Positions 37,272 through 49,463 of a stretch of 64,000 bases of DNA are shown one piece after another. Positions within the stretch are counted from its first letter, which is position 1. Every line of letters starts with the position of its first letter. A program made the position numbers and the translations under genes. The DNA is from Varroa destructor (lineage: Eukaryota; Arthropoda; Arachnida; Mesostigmata; Varroidae): NCBI RefSeq assembly GCF_002443255.2, contig NW_019211457.1:41081126-41145125 (forward strand). The letters are read 5' to 3'. The notes beneath the pieces are model-generated. The model was not told where the DNA came from. It saw nothing but the letters and a program-made list of their open reading frames with translations, and ran no database searches.

Positions 37272-37505
37272 ATTTCGAGACTATTTTCGTGTCCCGAAAA
37301 TCTGATGACAGGCACGCAGACAGATCAGCCGATATGTTTAGATACTGGCGCAACGTACCAGATTGCTGTCAGCCCCCTTTCATTTAAAATCTTTGAACAT
37401 CAATACACGAAACGTTCCTATACAATTTTTTTAGCCGACGATTCCCTGGATCAAATAAAAAGAGAGATGTTAACGGAGACTCATATATGTACCGAGGTGA
37501 GCTGA
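37272..37505 (+). pseudogene. retropepsin-like fragment of a retroelement pol gene
   Basis: The stop-bounded frame of 77 codons contains PICLDTGATYQIAVSP. LDTGA is the aspartic-protease active-site motif of retroviral-type proteases. It is followed at the right distance by a flap-like SYTIFLADDSLDQIKREMLT, comparable to the LADG..I.GEVLT pattern of LTR-retrotransposon proteases. The first methionine is at 37305, but pol proteases are normally internal to a polyprotein. The frame stops at TGA 37503-37505 before any reverse-transcriptase motif, and no RT, integrase or LTR pair is recognised around it. Most likely a decayed Gypsy- or BEL-like LTR retrotransposon remnant; the exact superfamily is uncertain. 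Confidence 0.45.
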
Positions 37506-40500
37506 AGCTATTGTAGTGTACAAAATGGTACTAAGCGGAGATCATACAAAAAGCACATCAACCGTCCAAAGCATAGACATAAGGTAATGTGGACTTTAGG
37601 TGGAGTTTTATTCTGGAACCTTTAGTTTCTCAGATACACATAATACTTCGTTTTTTATATTTTTTATAATATAAAAACGTATTCATTTTTTGCGGAAAAA
37701 CCGTCCGATGACTTACAATATAGGGAATAAAAAATAATAGGAGAGAAACAGCGAATGGAAAACTGTGACTAACCCTTTCAATGTTTCGTGTTGCGGTTGT
37801 CAGTTCTAGCAAGTCTCTTTACAGGCTTTTACACTTTGTTGGACTTTGAACAAATACTAACCTTTTTACATGCGCCAAAATGCACATATTTACAGGCCTT
37901 TTATTTGGATTAAAGTTATACGTCTAAGCACTGCTTCACCCATATTGGCTCATACTGGCTCTGTCCCAGTCACACCGGCAGATCGTAACGAGATCCAGGT
38001 GCGATATAGGCGTTGGCGGTTTCGGATCAATTGCGGAAAACCAGTTTGCTAGCAACGGCCAACAACAAACATAGACCTCCTAATAATGGCTGGTCATTAT
38101 TTCTTCCTCTGCCGGTAGCAGTACTAGTATAATGTTGCGCTAAGCTAGCAGGCATTAGTAAAAGCAGCTCCTCCATCAGCGGCTGCTTGGTCGTCAACCT
38201 CACCATCTCGAGCGCTTTGCTTTGAGGACGTTCTGTAAGCAATGTTCAGGTGTTATATCTTGTAGATAATACGACTTTCAATATCAGCAGAAACAACTTT
38301 TTTAACTTTAAGACAACTCTATGACAAGATTTGCATGCTTTACTTCTTGATTTAAACATTAAATAACATATATAATATATTTTTTTAAGCTAGTGCTTTA
38401 AAATATATCGTGGAACAATTTATCTTTTTGACGCATATATCTTGTATATGCGCATAGGTGAGCTTGAACCAGCGCCCTTTTTACGATTGGAAACTCCAGA
38501 AACTGTCTATGAACTGATTAAATTACCACCGCAGGAACCTAGGAAAACGATACACAGGAAATATTACTTGATTAAATAGTGTAGGTGACATGTCCGCTGG
38601 AGAACAGCGGGAGGCTTAGTCGGCACGGAAAGCATACACACTTCCCGTTAAACAAGTGCTTCGTTGTGTAGCTAAAATAATAAAAAGCGAACACCAAAAA
38701 AAAGTTCATAGAACAGATATAACTGCGCCCGACAAGTACTGATCACAGGCATGAGCGGAAGAAATCAACGTGTTCCAGGCGACAAATCAACGTTCGGTTG
38801 CACACATCCAAACAAATTATATCCAGCTTCAGTTTCGTGTCAGCATATGTACAAAACACATTGTGAGTGTATACACGTATATATCTATTAGTGTGTGTAT
38901 CTACTCATATATAAAATGCTTTGTTTGTAGGGCGGAATCATTAATTCCTCCGTTACGATGTTCTCTGCTTTGGTCCGCTGCACGTCCGCTAAAATTACTG
39001 AGCTCAGAGAAAGCTTAAACATTTTTAACGTCCTTCCATCGACTGACGCAACTATTGCGAATAGCATTAGTAGTACTCGTAGGCTCTCAAGTCTCGTTAA
39101 TTTCTTGTGCCAGAGTTCGTTGCCGTTCCGGAATAAGAACACCCCCATTTTCTCAAGTCGGTTGGTTCGTTAGTGGACCTTCGAATGTTTTCACCGCTTG
39201 TGCCCACTCAGCGCTGTCGACGACCTCTCCACAACCGATGGTCAGGCTCTACTCGACCTTTATAGATTTGCGGACATTTGGTCGCGCACACACACAATCA
39301 TACCATACACTATACGTACATAGATATATGCCCCCTATCAAAAAAATCAACTACACAGTTCGCACCTCATCCAGATAGGGAGACCGGACCGTAAATTCCA
39401 ACATAACTATTGCAGTTTTGCCCCGTCTATCTCCATTGGTTACCACTGATTCCCTGCTAGTCTAAGCCTCAACCTCAGGACAGATAAGGCCAGAGAGCGG
39501 TAACATCTACAATGCCGACGATATCATTGCGCCACACATCATCAATCGACGCTTGAATCGTAGCACAGTTAGCCTAGCAGTAGTTCTGCGTCATCGCTGT
39601 CGTAAAGAGACGGTCGAAAATAGTTTGTCGCAGCTGGCGGCCGCGGCTACAATGGCAGTGACGTATAGTGAGTTCCACTGCTTGCTTACTCCGCACAATT
39701 ATTTGGGTCTATACGGTTGAGGCGGCGTACAGAGAAACAGAATAGGCAGGGAGCAGTAGCAGCGGAATCAGGCTCCTTGTATAAGGACAACAGAAGGCCG
39801 CACGTTAGTGAGGAAACAAGATATTTGTATGGAAACACAAATAGTAGTCCAGGAGCACTCTGGTAGTTTCAAGGTGCATGCATAGATTAGAGATCTGAAT
39901 GAGGTTAGCGTCGCATTGCACCAACTAATGATGCAACTGAACCGAATAGATCGTTGAACGAAAATAGTTTACTACTATCTGATGGGCGCCTCGTGTATAG
40001 GCGGTTAAGTGAAGATTAAGACTTGCTCTTTTATTCAACGTTCTCTATCCAACCAAGATGTCTTCTAGTTGGCCATAACCGTTGTTAACAAACAAATTTA
40101 ACTCTCTCACCAGCTAATGTTCCCAAAACGCTGTTCCTAACGCGCACGTTAGCAATGGGGAACACTGGGACTAAAGGAACCGATACGAATCAGTTCATCT
40201 ATTATCCGCAAGGGGAGACGTAAGGTAATACTTTCCTACCCGATAACGCCGTCTTCCAGGAAAAGTTGGATATCGATAGCAAATATTAGACTCTGCCTTC
40301 CAAAGCAAAGAAATGTTGCTCTCATCGTCCTTTATCTCGGTCGAGCTTGATACTTGACGCGTGATATTGGCGCGCAGTCAACAGCCAGACATTAAAATAT
40401 AAACACAATAGTAGGAACGACCACAACAAGGACAGCAGCATCGACGCAGGCTCAATATAGACACCTATAAGATAATTAAACTCATTTATTGTGGGAGGAG

Positions 40501-41700
40501 CGACAGTAGTGGGAGATTGCATGAAAAAGGGGCGCAAGGAAGCGGATCAGTTAAGCTGGTATTAAATAATTGCGATACGTTCTACGTACCGCAATAGCTG
40601 AGAGAGACTATAGCGATGGTGAGCAAGGTGATAAGACAGGGTGCGTAATTGTTGCATGAGATAATGCTCAACCTTTTTAGGCTTCCAGTTTGAAGGCTAT
40701 GATTAAGGCGGCATCAGGTTGAACTTAAAAAAGTTGCGTGACATAATAATGCTTGGGTTCTTTTGAAGATATCTCGTGCAACTTTACAATACCTACTACC
40801 TTCGTAATGCTATTTTCACATAAGCTCTTGTACTATTCGCGGCAACAGTGCCGCAGTAACAGCTCTTCATATAGATAATATTTCCATTTATTTGGCCTCT
40901 GCGCGTTATATGGGAACACGCGTACAACAGGGTTAAGCCCAGACATGCGACTTTCGTTGCTGAAGACAAATGACCGTCCGATGTACATTGTGGCAAGCAC
41001 GGTAACATTGGTCACTTGTCGCTTCGCAATAATATCATATTCTGGTCTCGCAATTACCGTACCGCCTAATCAGTTTCTGCATTGTCCTCTCACACCACGT
41101 CCGGTGGATGGAAGAAGCCTTCATTGCCACGGAACGCTGGTAGAAGCCATGCGATTCGTGCCTTTCACCAGCGCCCCGCGGCAGTCTTCCTCCTGTGATC
41201 ATGTAATGCCATTGTAACCGCTACTGTTACCAAGCTAACATTTTGCCTACATATTATGAAATAGCTACGCGGAATGACATGAACGCCATAGTGGACGACT
41301 CTACTTTCCTGCCTACTTCTTTCGTCCGCTTTATTATGGCGCACGGGTCGTTTTCGTTAGCGCACATTACGTCGTCATCACGCGCCAGTAGCAATGACAC
41401 AAATAACTATATATTTACTATTAGCGAGCGAGAACAGCGCAACGGATTAATCGCAGCCAGGTGTCCTTAATCTAGGTTGAGTGAGTCCTGGACAAAGGGA
41501 CTTTGTTGGATACGACAGGCAATGGTTCGAGTAGAAAAAATCAGATATTATAAATATGTGACTCTATATACAAATTCTGAAGACTCACGTATGTATCTAG
41601 CTTGGAACGGACGTGAATAGACTCTAAATAATAGGCGCTTGACAGACTGATCGAGAATTTAGCCGAACGTCTCAATGAATGTTTCGCCGCCTGCCTCTTT
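37506..41700. other. AT-rich non-coding sequence
   Basis: No convincing continuation of the protease fragment in any frame. Frames around 38770-39378 and 40796-41470 are open on both strands but featureless. One minus frame (38888-39148) has a leader-like SLRVLLMLFAIVASVDGRT, but its first codons have no supporting promoter or splice signal, and I do not call it. Confidence 0.4.
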
Positions 41701-41738
41701 CAACTTTCCAGTAAAAATCGATTTCTACTGAAAAGTTG
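41701..41738. repeat. 38-bp near-perfect palindrome
   Basis: The first 19 bases (CAACTTTCCAGTAAAAATC) mirror the last 19 with two mismatches and no spacer, centred on ATCGAT. A related AAATTGATTTTTTC follows immediately. It could be a foldback remnant or a large dyad binding site. Confidence 0.85.
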
Positions 41739-42592
41739 AAATTGATTTTTTCTTGATTGAGTGAAGTTAGGAGGAGGGGATAATGTCTATGGTAGCGGAA
41801 AGCTGAAGACTGGAATCGCTGTTTAGATGCGAGTCGACCACGTTACTACTTGTCAAAGGTTATTCCCTTAGATGATTGTTGCGGAGCTTGTCGATCAGAG
41901 AACAATACAGAAAACATGCCAGAGGATCCCAGTAGCTGCTGAAATCCTATCACGATCACTAAGCGCTATACTCAGTCAAATTAAGGTTCGCGAAATATTC
42001 ATCAATAAATGGACGCCACAACAACAGCGAAGTTGACGCATTACAGCTAGATGCTTGGCTGGTCTGCTTTTGCTCTCCTTTTTCCTTTTATAGTTTGCAG
42101 GCTTTAGTCCTGCAATATCTGCATTTTGATAATCATATGGTAGCTATTGAAGCCCGTGTTGTTAAAATGAAGTGTAAGGACAACGTAGCGACAGGCATAC
42201 TATTCCAAGTTGAGCTACAATGGTGGAAGCGTTTTTTGTTCTGCAAAAAGCGATATGGAAATGTTTAAAAAAGTCACAAAAAAAAAGTAATTGTTCCAAG
42301 CAGATATGGAACGCTACAAAGCTAACTGGTCCATTTACCCATCTACATCGGGCAGATTCTCCGCAACTCGAACACGCAAAAGTATATTAAGTTATAAGAA
42401 ATGAAACTTTCTATGTTTCACGTAGAAATGCTCTGTTTTGTGGTTAAGACAGCCAGGAACGTATATATAAAAAAAGCTGATTGACAAATAAACAAGAAAC
42501 AGATAACGGGTGGATTTTTGCTAGTTGCCCAGCTGCCGCCATCATAGCATACACGCATAGTGTAAACAAAAGTTCTTTGCAGTGGCTCTCCT

Positions 42593-42604
42593 CCCCCCCC
42601 CCCC
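42593..42604. repeat. C12 homopolymer
   Basis: Run of twelve C preceded by CTCCT. The Gly-rich minus-strand peptide across it is an artefact. Confidence 0.95.
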
Positions 42605-43150
42605 ACCACTGCGGCGGTGTGTAGATCTGGCTCGGACCAGATAAAACCTCTTTCAGTCGTATTCTTTTGAACAGAGCTTCCGTTCGGGGCTCTTGCTATT
42701 CGGCAATGGGCCGAAGTAGGATGTCCTCACCGACATGGGTGCGCCTTTCGTATGGGTGTAGACCCTCACTAAAGCTACAGTAGTAGTCGAAAACGGAGAG
42801 CCGCATTAATGCCGCCCTCAGCACAGGCATCTCTTAGTACATCTCGCTTTTTCCAGCCCACTTGTCTTTGCATCCATATGGTTTCCTGTAATTTGCCTTT
42901 TGCCTTGCCCTACCCGTTTTGCCCGCTCCCCGACCCGGATCCTCAGCACTTTCCCCCATCCAGATGAGCAGTCCACAGCATTGTTGATTGCTTGAGCTAC
43001 GCGAAAACTATCTACTCGGCCCTTTACTTCTCTGTTTTTCTCTTTGGGTATTCCTGGACGGTTACTGAAGCAGCATGGGCAGATTGAATCCGAGTACGGT
43101 AAAACACACACACAGTAAACTTTTCGGCCCCTGTTCATTTACCAAAACCC

Positions 43151-43158
43151 TATATAAA
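43151..43158 (+). promoter_or_regulatory. possible TATA box
   Basis: TATATAAA in CCCTATATAAAACC is a near-ideal TATA box. No recognisable gene starts downstream. The frames at 43382-43935 have no domain. On sequence alone this is a motif match only. Confidence 0.15.
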
Positions 43159-44453
43159 ACCTCATTGCGTTTGTTTTGTTTGGCCTGCCTAGAGTTCTTC
43201 TTTATAGTCGTTCTACCCGATTAGTCTGGTTCGCAGTAAAGGCTAACTGGGTAATACCGACAGCCTTTTGACATTCGTGCTTACTTAGTATACTTGATAA
43301 AGTGCTTTTGGAAATGTTAGTAGAAACGTTAGGATTAGAAGAGCAGGATCTCCACCTAGCATCTCCTCCTTTACAGGTCTTTTGCGAGTTTTATCTTGTT
43401 CAAACGTTGCTGCCGCTGAAACGTTTAGAATAACCTGGTGTGCCGTTTCCAGGCGTTTAGTAAATCGGTCAGGGTCTGCTTGCTGGCTAGGCAGCGAACA
43501 GCGTCGGTCTTTCGTTCCAAAATTGTTTGGATCAGCAATGCAGAAGCCTTGCAGAAAAAGAATCGCGACTGGCTGCTAGAGATGGGTACAAGAGCGGTTC
43601 GGAACGTGTGGACTAGCTGGCGTTAAGCGGGACACTTGGGTGCTCAACCCAGGCCCCAATGGGGCCATAACGACACTAAAGTTCGGAAATTAATTAACGA
43701 TTGGAACAAACGAGGTTCTCCCTTCTACATCTATGGTACAACGAAGTTTGTGTGCGTCGGTAATGCGGCCCTCAGTAGGGCCTGCAGGCTGTATTGCTTT
43801 GAGGCGGCACGGCGCTGGCGCCTTTCATCCGCAAGCGACAGCGACGACCTCTATCGCGGTACTGGCAGCTCGAGCAGTATGGAGGGTAAGCCTGCTGCAT
43901 ATACGACCGGCATAATCTGTTGGCCAGTTTTATAGCTCGGTATCTCGCTCGCTCACTCCCTTGCTTGCCATACGTTTTTAGTTCTGGTTGGCGATCCTGT
44001 CACCTCGCAACTGAGCTTGCTTGACCATTCACCGCTGTCGGACAGGGGCAATTAGTTAGGGACCTAGACGGGGATACGTGTTAAAGAAGATCAGTATTTG
44101 GCCTCCGGGGGATTATTGTGCGGAGCTTTGAGCGCCGGAACATAATTTCCATCATCGTACAACCACTCAGTCCTCCGTAGATCAGACAACCTACAAACGA
44201 TGATAACGATAGACGTTCAATTGAACCGACCGCCCGCGATGGACGTTATGATAAGGCGCAGAGGAGATGAATCGCCCATTTATTGCGTTCTGAGTAGAAC
44301 GTAAGCCGACCCCTGCCAGTATGGCTTGTTGGATGGTTTTCATTGGTTTGGCTGATAGCATTTCTCTTCCCTTTGTATCATCATACATCAACGGATGTCA
44401 CGATCATGCGTGATAGACAGATATGTTTCTGCACTGCTTGGTTAAGTTCGGTT

Positions 44454-44466
44454 GAGTTAAGCAACG
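44454..44466. repeat. left target-site duplication of SINE
   Basis: GAGTTAAGCAACG differs at one base from GAGTTACGCAACG at 44600-44612. Confidence 0.8.
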
Positions 44467-44599
44467 AGACCCCGTGATAACTTAATGGGTAACTTATACA
44501 TCCACTAATCCTAGGGATCCATCTTGCTCTGGGAGCTGGGAGCCAGCCATCTGATGGAATGCCTAACGGTGGTGCCAGATGTAAAATCCAAAACATTGA
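44467..44599 (+). mobile_element. tRNA-derived SINE, internally deleted copy
   Basis: The copy starts AGACCCCGTGATAACTTAAT and GGGTAACTTATACATCC, matching the head of the 15364-15522 copy. It then retains the body TGATGGAATGCCTAACGGTG and a related end. About 26 bp around the B-box region of the other copy are missing, and point differences are many, so it is an old insertion with a damaged internal promoter. One-mismatch 13-bp direct repeats flank it exactly. Orientation is opposite to the other two clear copies. Confidence 0.8.
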
Positions 44600-44612
44600 G
44601 AGTTACGCAACG
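44600..44612. repeat. right target-site duplication of SINE
   Basis: GAGTTACGCAACG is the partner of 44454-44466 and abuts the 3' end of the element. Confidence 0.8.
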
Positions 44613-47600
44613 GACTCGCCGTGCCATGTCTGCGGGCGATACGGTACGGGCTGTTTGCGCTTGTTTGAATGAATATGACTATTATATCAAATAGAGCTAA
44701 TCGTATAAGAATGAATGACTACGAATTTAGCTGTATATATTTATGGTAAATATAGCACGGCACGCAGACAAACGTCCAACAAGAAAGCAGCAAGTTGTTG
44801 CTAGTTGTAAGTTCCGCTGTGCTCTATTCCGTTACATCTGGACGGCGACAGCTACTTGTGACCTGATACTGTTGCTGCTACTGCTGGTCAGGGAGTGGTA
44901 CCCCGACCGGCGCAGAACACAAATAGCAAAACATTGTATTGCTTCGCCTGCTTGGGCCGCGTGCAACGTTCCTTTGAAAGCAAGCAGTGGGTCAACCGGT
45001 GGAAGAATGGGCAAGCACGGTCGACAAAGTAGTGTTGGAGGCGGAAACACGTTGCACACTAAAGTAGGAAACAGCGAGAACGTCTGCGAGGCAGGCAACA
45101 CAAGGCAAGTCAAGCTAGATGAACCCCAACAAGCTAACCTTACGAAAAGATTTCTTAGCGTTAACTTCCATTAAGCATTGAAGCAATGAGAAGTTCAGTG
45201 TGACAGTTGCGCAAATGCGGCTGCTGCTGCCATCTCGGCTATTTAGTACGGTAAGAAGTGTTGGCGAAACAAACTCTTCTACAAACCGTTAACAACACCC
45301 GGAGAGGGATTAGGGGAACGCGCTATGGGGTAGCTGTAGTTGGTTAATTATCGGCCAAGCGACCCGACCCATAGTGGCTTGGAAAGCGTTTAGCCTGTTC
45401 CATTTGTAATAGCGCACGGCGGCCCAGCGGCGGCTCGCGTTCACTTTGGCCGCCTCACGACCGCATAAAGCCATCACTCCGTTATTCCACACTTTCTTCC
45501 TGTCTCCCGCTCCTGCGTGCAGAGTCACTGGCTAACGTCTAGCGTTTACTGCGGCCATATTTTCCCGAGGTTCCTGGTGCCTTTGTCTGCGCCGTCGAGC
45601 AGGCTGCAGTCAAACGGCTGTCGACCGACCGGTTACCACTGTTGCGTCTCATTTCGCTACATTAGCCATATTACGAACACGCATACGCAGCAGCAGCAGC
45701 ACAAGCAATAAGAGCCGACGTAAGGCAACCAAAATAAAGGAGAGAGGCACAGACAGCGAAGCGTGTCTTAGTGTTGCGAAAGAATCGAGCAGTAGACGAA
45801 GCGGTATGAAACGTGAGGGAGCACTGCACAGGCGAAAAGCAGAACGCCGAACAAAGCCTCCAATGGCAAACGGTCGCTTAACCTAACTCCTTACCATTTA
45901 CATAAAAGCTTTGTTGCTTAGAACTGAGTAAGGCCTCTCTACGCCTCGATTTAACTTTGTTGTCGAAATGTCCTGATGTAGTGGTATGTTATCCACGCTC
46001 GGTATCGCCAGGAGCATCTCCGCGCAGGTCAGAAGATCACAATGTGTCGTCTACAGCCGCAATACCGATGCACGTACTGTCACCCAATGTTTTGTTGGCT
46101 TTGAGCGGGAACGTGGTGTCGATGTCTGTCGAAGCCGGTGCAATTGCATTTCACCCCTCCTCGTTCCACCATTTTACTTTTCCGTGCTTTCTTCCATGCA
46201 TGCCTCGTGCAGTACCGGCCATTGATGCATGATGACTTTCTTCGGCAATTACTGCCCTCTAGCTACCATAGATAATGTGTGGTTCACTCTGTTAGCGGCC
46301 GGAATATATGTACACTATGGAATACTGCGTAAACAAGCTCTGCTTCCCGGTCAGGCTCGCTATACGTCTAACTGCAGAGACTCTGAGACCTATGGTTGGC
46401 TAGCATGATGGATATTGGGCACAACTCAAACGTGAGCAACAGATGAGAGGCTGACTACAGGAGAACGTTTCGCGCTAGTCAGCATCTAGCGTTAGCGACA
46501 TCAATGCGAGACCGTCGCTTGTGTGGATCGAACACTGGGCATAGACATTGGATTATATAGTAATGACGATCATAGTCGCACTATTTGTTCTTACACACTG
46601 CGCTCGGACAGAGAAAGACGACTGGACTACAAATAGGGGCTTTCTATAACATACGTGCTGGTTATATGCCCAAATTCTCCTTGCCGGGTCTGGGCCACCA
46701 CGAGCGGTACGACTTTGCAACGTTTCTGTTTAGGTGCATTCAGTCAAGCAGCTTCGAAGCGCTGCGGGATTATATTATACTTGTAGGCTCTGCTCCCCTT
46801 ATTGAAAAAATTACTCTATTGTTTCTTCAATATACCACCTAACCGTCATGTCGCAGAATGTTTACGTTTGGTAAGCTAGTTGCTTATGGTCTGGGCCGCG
46901 TCCTTTTGTACCGTAATAAGTTCGGTGACCAAACTAGGGACTTGCTCGTTGCCAATACACGCCTTTCGTTATATACATAAGCAAGTGGACAGAGAAGCAG
47001 GTCACCGTTCCCGGGTATTGTTCCAGCAAATGCGAATATACGCACGCTTTCGAATCAGTCTTAGATATGCTGCACTAGATAAAATTCTAGCCATTGCATT
47101 CTGTAAGTTGACGTTCGATGTCGTTCGTATCTGACGTTAATCTAACTTTAGTTGACCCGACCCGCTTTCAACCATTCAATAGAAATCAGTCACTTCGTTG
47201 CTCTGATGTAATCAGAATTTTTCTAAATACGTCAAGTATGTGAAATGGTCGATAATGTCTAACGTATTATAATGATATACTATTTTTAGTACAGATTAGC
47301 GTGACACTTGCAGGATCTGTACCCACGTAAATACTCAGTTAGTACCGAGGGAAACACTAAATCGTTTTTCAAATGACGTTTCAATAGCAACTACATGAAC
47401 ACGCGCACCCATCGACATTAATGCTGCCACTGGCTACAAAATTTAACGAACCGCAAAGAGCTTACATGGTATAATACAAAGCACGTTCTCTAACGCGCTT
47501 TAATGTTACAAGATTCCGCAGAGAAATACCTCAATATGGAGTCAAATGCAGGGATAATAAGGGAAAGTAGGTGTTTTTATCATATCCGCCTTCATAACAG

Positions 47601-47923
47601 TACTATTGTAAGAGCCTATTTTACGTACAGTATACGTATGAGTTGTTTGCAACTACATAAATTCAAAGCCTCTGCACGCAGGCTTTCCATTGTTGCGAGT
47701 AGGTAGCTTCTAACATTGCGAAAGACAGCATTTGTGCGGTCTTTGGTTTTACCTGGTCTATATCTAACGATGCGGAGGGCCCGTCGGGCCTCAATCAGTT
47801 CAATACAAACGACTCTAGCACTACACTTGCTGTCGTATGTGTTATTAAGGATAACGTACTGGACTTACTTAAATTAAGGCTAACGTTTGTTTCTTTTCTA
47901 TTTATTAAATTTTCTCTCTTTAG
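44613..47923. other. non-coding, GC-richer then AT-rich
   Basis: Frames at 44743-45174 (+) and 44832-45113 (-) overlap on opposite strands. Frames at 45957-46232, 46585-46842, 46880-47134 and 47503-47706 are isolated, begin with TTG or lack splice context, and have no domain. The stretch ends in a pyrimidine-rich acceptor at 47904-47923. Confidence 0.4.
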
Positions 47924-48123
47924 AAAAGCCACCGACTCTTAAAGCCCCATTCTCACCGATATTTGAGATTTTAAGGTTCTACATCGCCACGTTCCTTGCG
48001 ACTGATATGGCCATCACTACTGCCGTACAGTGCGTGAGGCTGTGTGGCTGCGGGCGGCCAATGCCCAATATGACAATCGGATGCATTGTTAATTCCCTCT
48101 GGATGCCTACATTTGTGGGGTAG
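47924..48123 (+). CDS. possible 3' exon, unknown protein
   Basis: Follows TTTTCTCTCTTTAG and is open for 65 codons to TAG at 48121-48123. The predicted peptide begins KPPTLKAPFSPIFEILRF and includes RLCGCGRPMPNMTIGC. The minus strand is also open over much of the interval, and no domain is recognised. It is listed only because of the strong pyrimidine tract and AG. Confidence 0.14.
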
Positions 48124-48624
48124 GGTTGCGTTTCGGGGCGCGAGGAGAGTCAGAAGGAGCCATGGCGTTGCTAGTGAAGGTGTTCCCAACGCAATAGAAG
48201 ACCTCTCACATTGATACAAACAGAAGCATTGCAATGGTGGGCGGCTACCGTCCGGTGCAGTCGCGTCTTTGCTACATAGGCGAGCAAACAGCGACTTCTA
48301 CTCAGGACCGGGATGCGAGGATATGCAACTTTATGTATATATTTGTTGTTGCATGGTGGTAGGCCTCATAGAGGTGAGGAACGTGAATTACGTCGGGAAC
48401 TGAGAACGAAGCTAAGACATCGCCGAATATGCAGAGTCGGCGTCCGTTTTCTCTTACCGCTGTAGAGAACTTCAAGATTGGATGGTCGCTAGAAAAAGTC
48501 ACTTTTGCAAATTCCAGCCTCATATAAAGATAACGATGGCACATTGCCTAAGGCACGGCTTGCGCTGAATACGTGCATATGTTATGCACTGAGATAGAGT
48601 ACCAAGTTCGAACGTACTAGTCAA

Positions 48625-48666
48625 GCACGATAACCGAATTTCCTCAAACTTACAACTCGAAACGCA
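48625..48666 (+). mobile_element. possible SINE 3'-tail fragment
   Basis: ACAACTCGAAAC (48652-48663) is identical to the end of the 15364-15522 element. It is preceded by GCACGATAACCG, which resembles the GCGGCGATACGG that precedes it in the SINE. There is no head and no target-site duplication. The 12-base identity is suggestive only. Confidence 0.2.
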
Positions 48667-49410
48667 TTGCATACTAGTTGTAATGTAAGAGCCGATCGTA
48701 GATCAAGACCTTTTGGATTTGTTGGCTATACTATACCGTTAGGCTAACGGTATGTTAGCCGTTAACTTAAACCCGTTGAATATTTTGTATGTGGCATAAT
48801 TCAGTGTGACTCCACCTAGTCTACATGTAGCAATGCCACTTCATTCATATGTAATATTTAATAAATAGAGATAAATCCAGACAAAAAAATTGGAAAATTA
48901 CTTGTGGACAGCTTAGGTCCCGTATTGAAGCCTTGGCCTGAGCAACAGCAGTTACATCGAATAAGTGCGTTTGTGATGAATGCGTCTATGGGCACATTCA
49001 AAAAATTCCTCCAGGTATCTTCTTCCATTTACCCATTAACATAGTCATAAATGTGCTCTCAATTTATCTGCTACGTTTTGATTTTATATGTATATATATC
49101 TGATGGCTTTTGACTATACGAATATCTAAACTGCAACAGGTTTGTGACTGATGTAAGCTTTTGGCTTGGTCGATTCATGGCGGTACGAAATTTTTTGACA
49201 GTGTTTTGAAATATTATCCTCTGATCTGGTTTGACTCGACGCCAACGACTCGTTCATGCACAAACGTACATACATACGAGAATACTACACGGGACGAAAA
49301 GCACCTCTTTCAACGGAACGCTTGTGATCTATGCGCGACTCGCTTCTCGGGCTCTCGTGACAGCCTGAGATTTGCTTGAGGAACATGCACTGGCCGTGTA
49401 GAGTAGGACT

Positions 49411-49463
49411 GGGAATGAGAAGGGGGAGTAGGGGGAGGGGGAGGAGGAAGAGAAAGGGAAAGC
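49411..49463 (+). repeat. homopurine tract with G-quadruplex potential
   Basis: Over 50 nearly uninterrupted purines including GGGGGAGTAGGGGGAGGGGG, flanked by further GGG tracts. Four G-tracts of three or more within short loops satisfy a relaxed quadruplex pattern on the plus strand. Confidence 0.7.

Larger units (their letters stand above)
41739..44453. other. non-coding, AT-rich then GC-richer
   Basis: AT-rich to about 42.5 kb, then GC-richer with opposed open frames (42818-43138, 43382-43935) without domains. Contains the C12 run and a TATA element. Confidence 0.4.

Noticed and set aside
48733..48753. 10-bp inverted repeat ATACCGTTAG with 1-nt spacer
   Set aside because: Close to chance expectation in 64 kb, and there is no supporting context.
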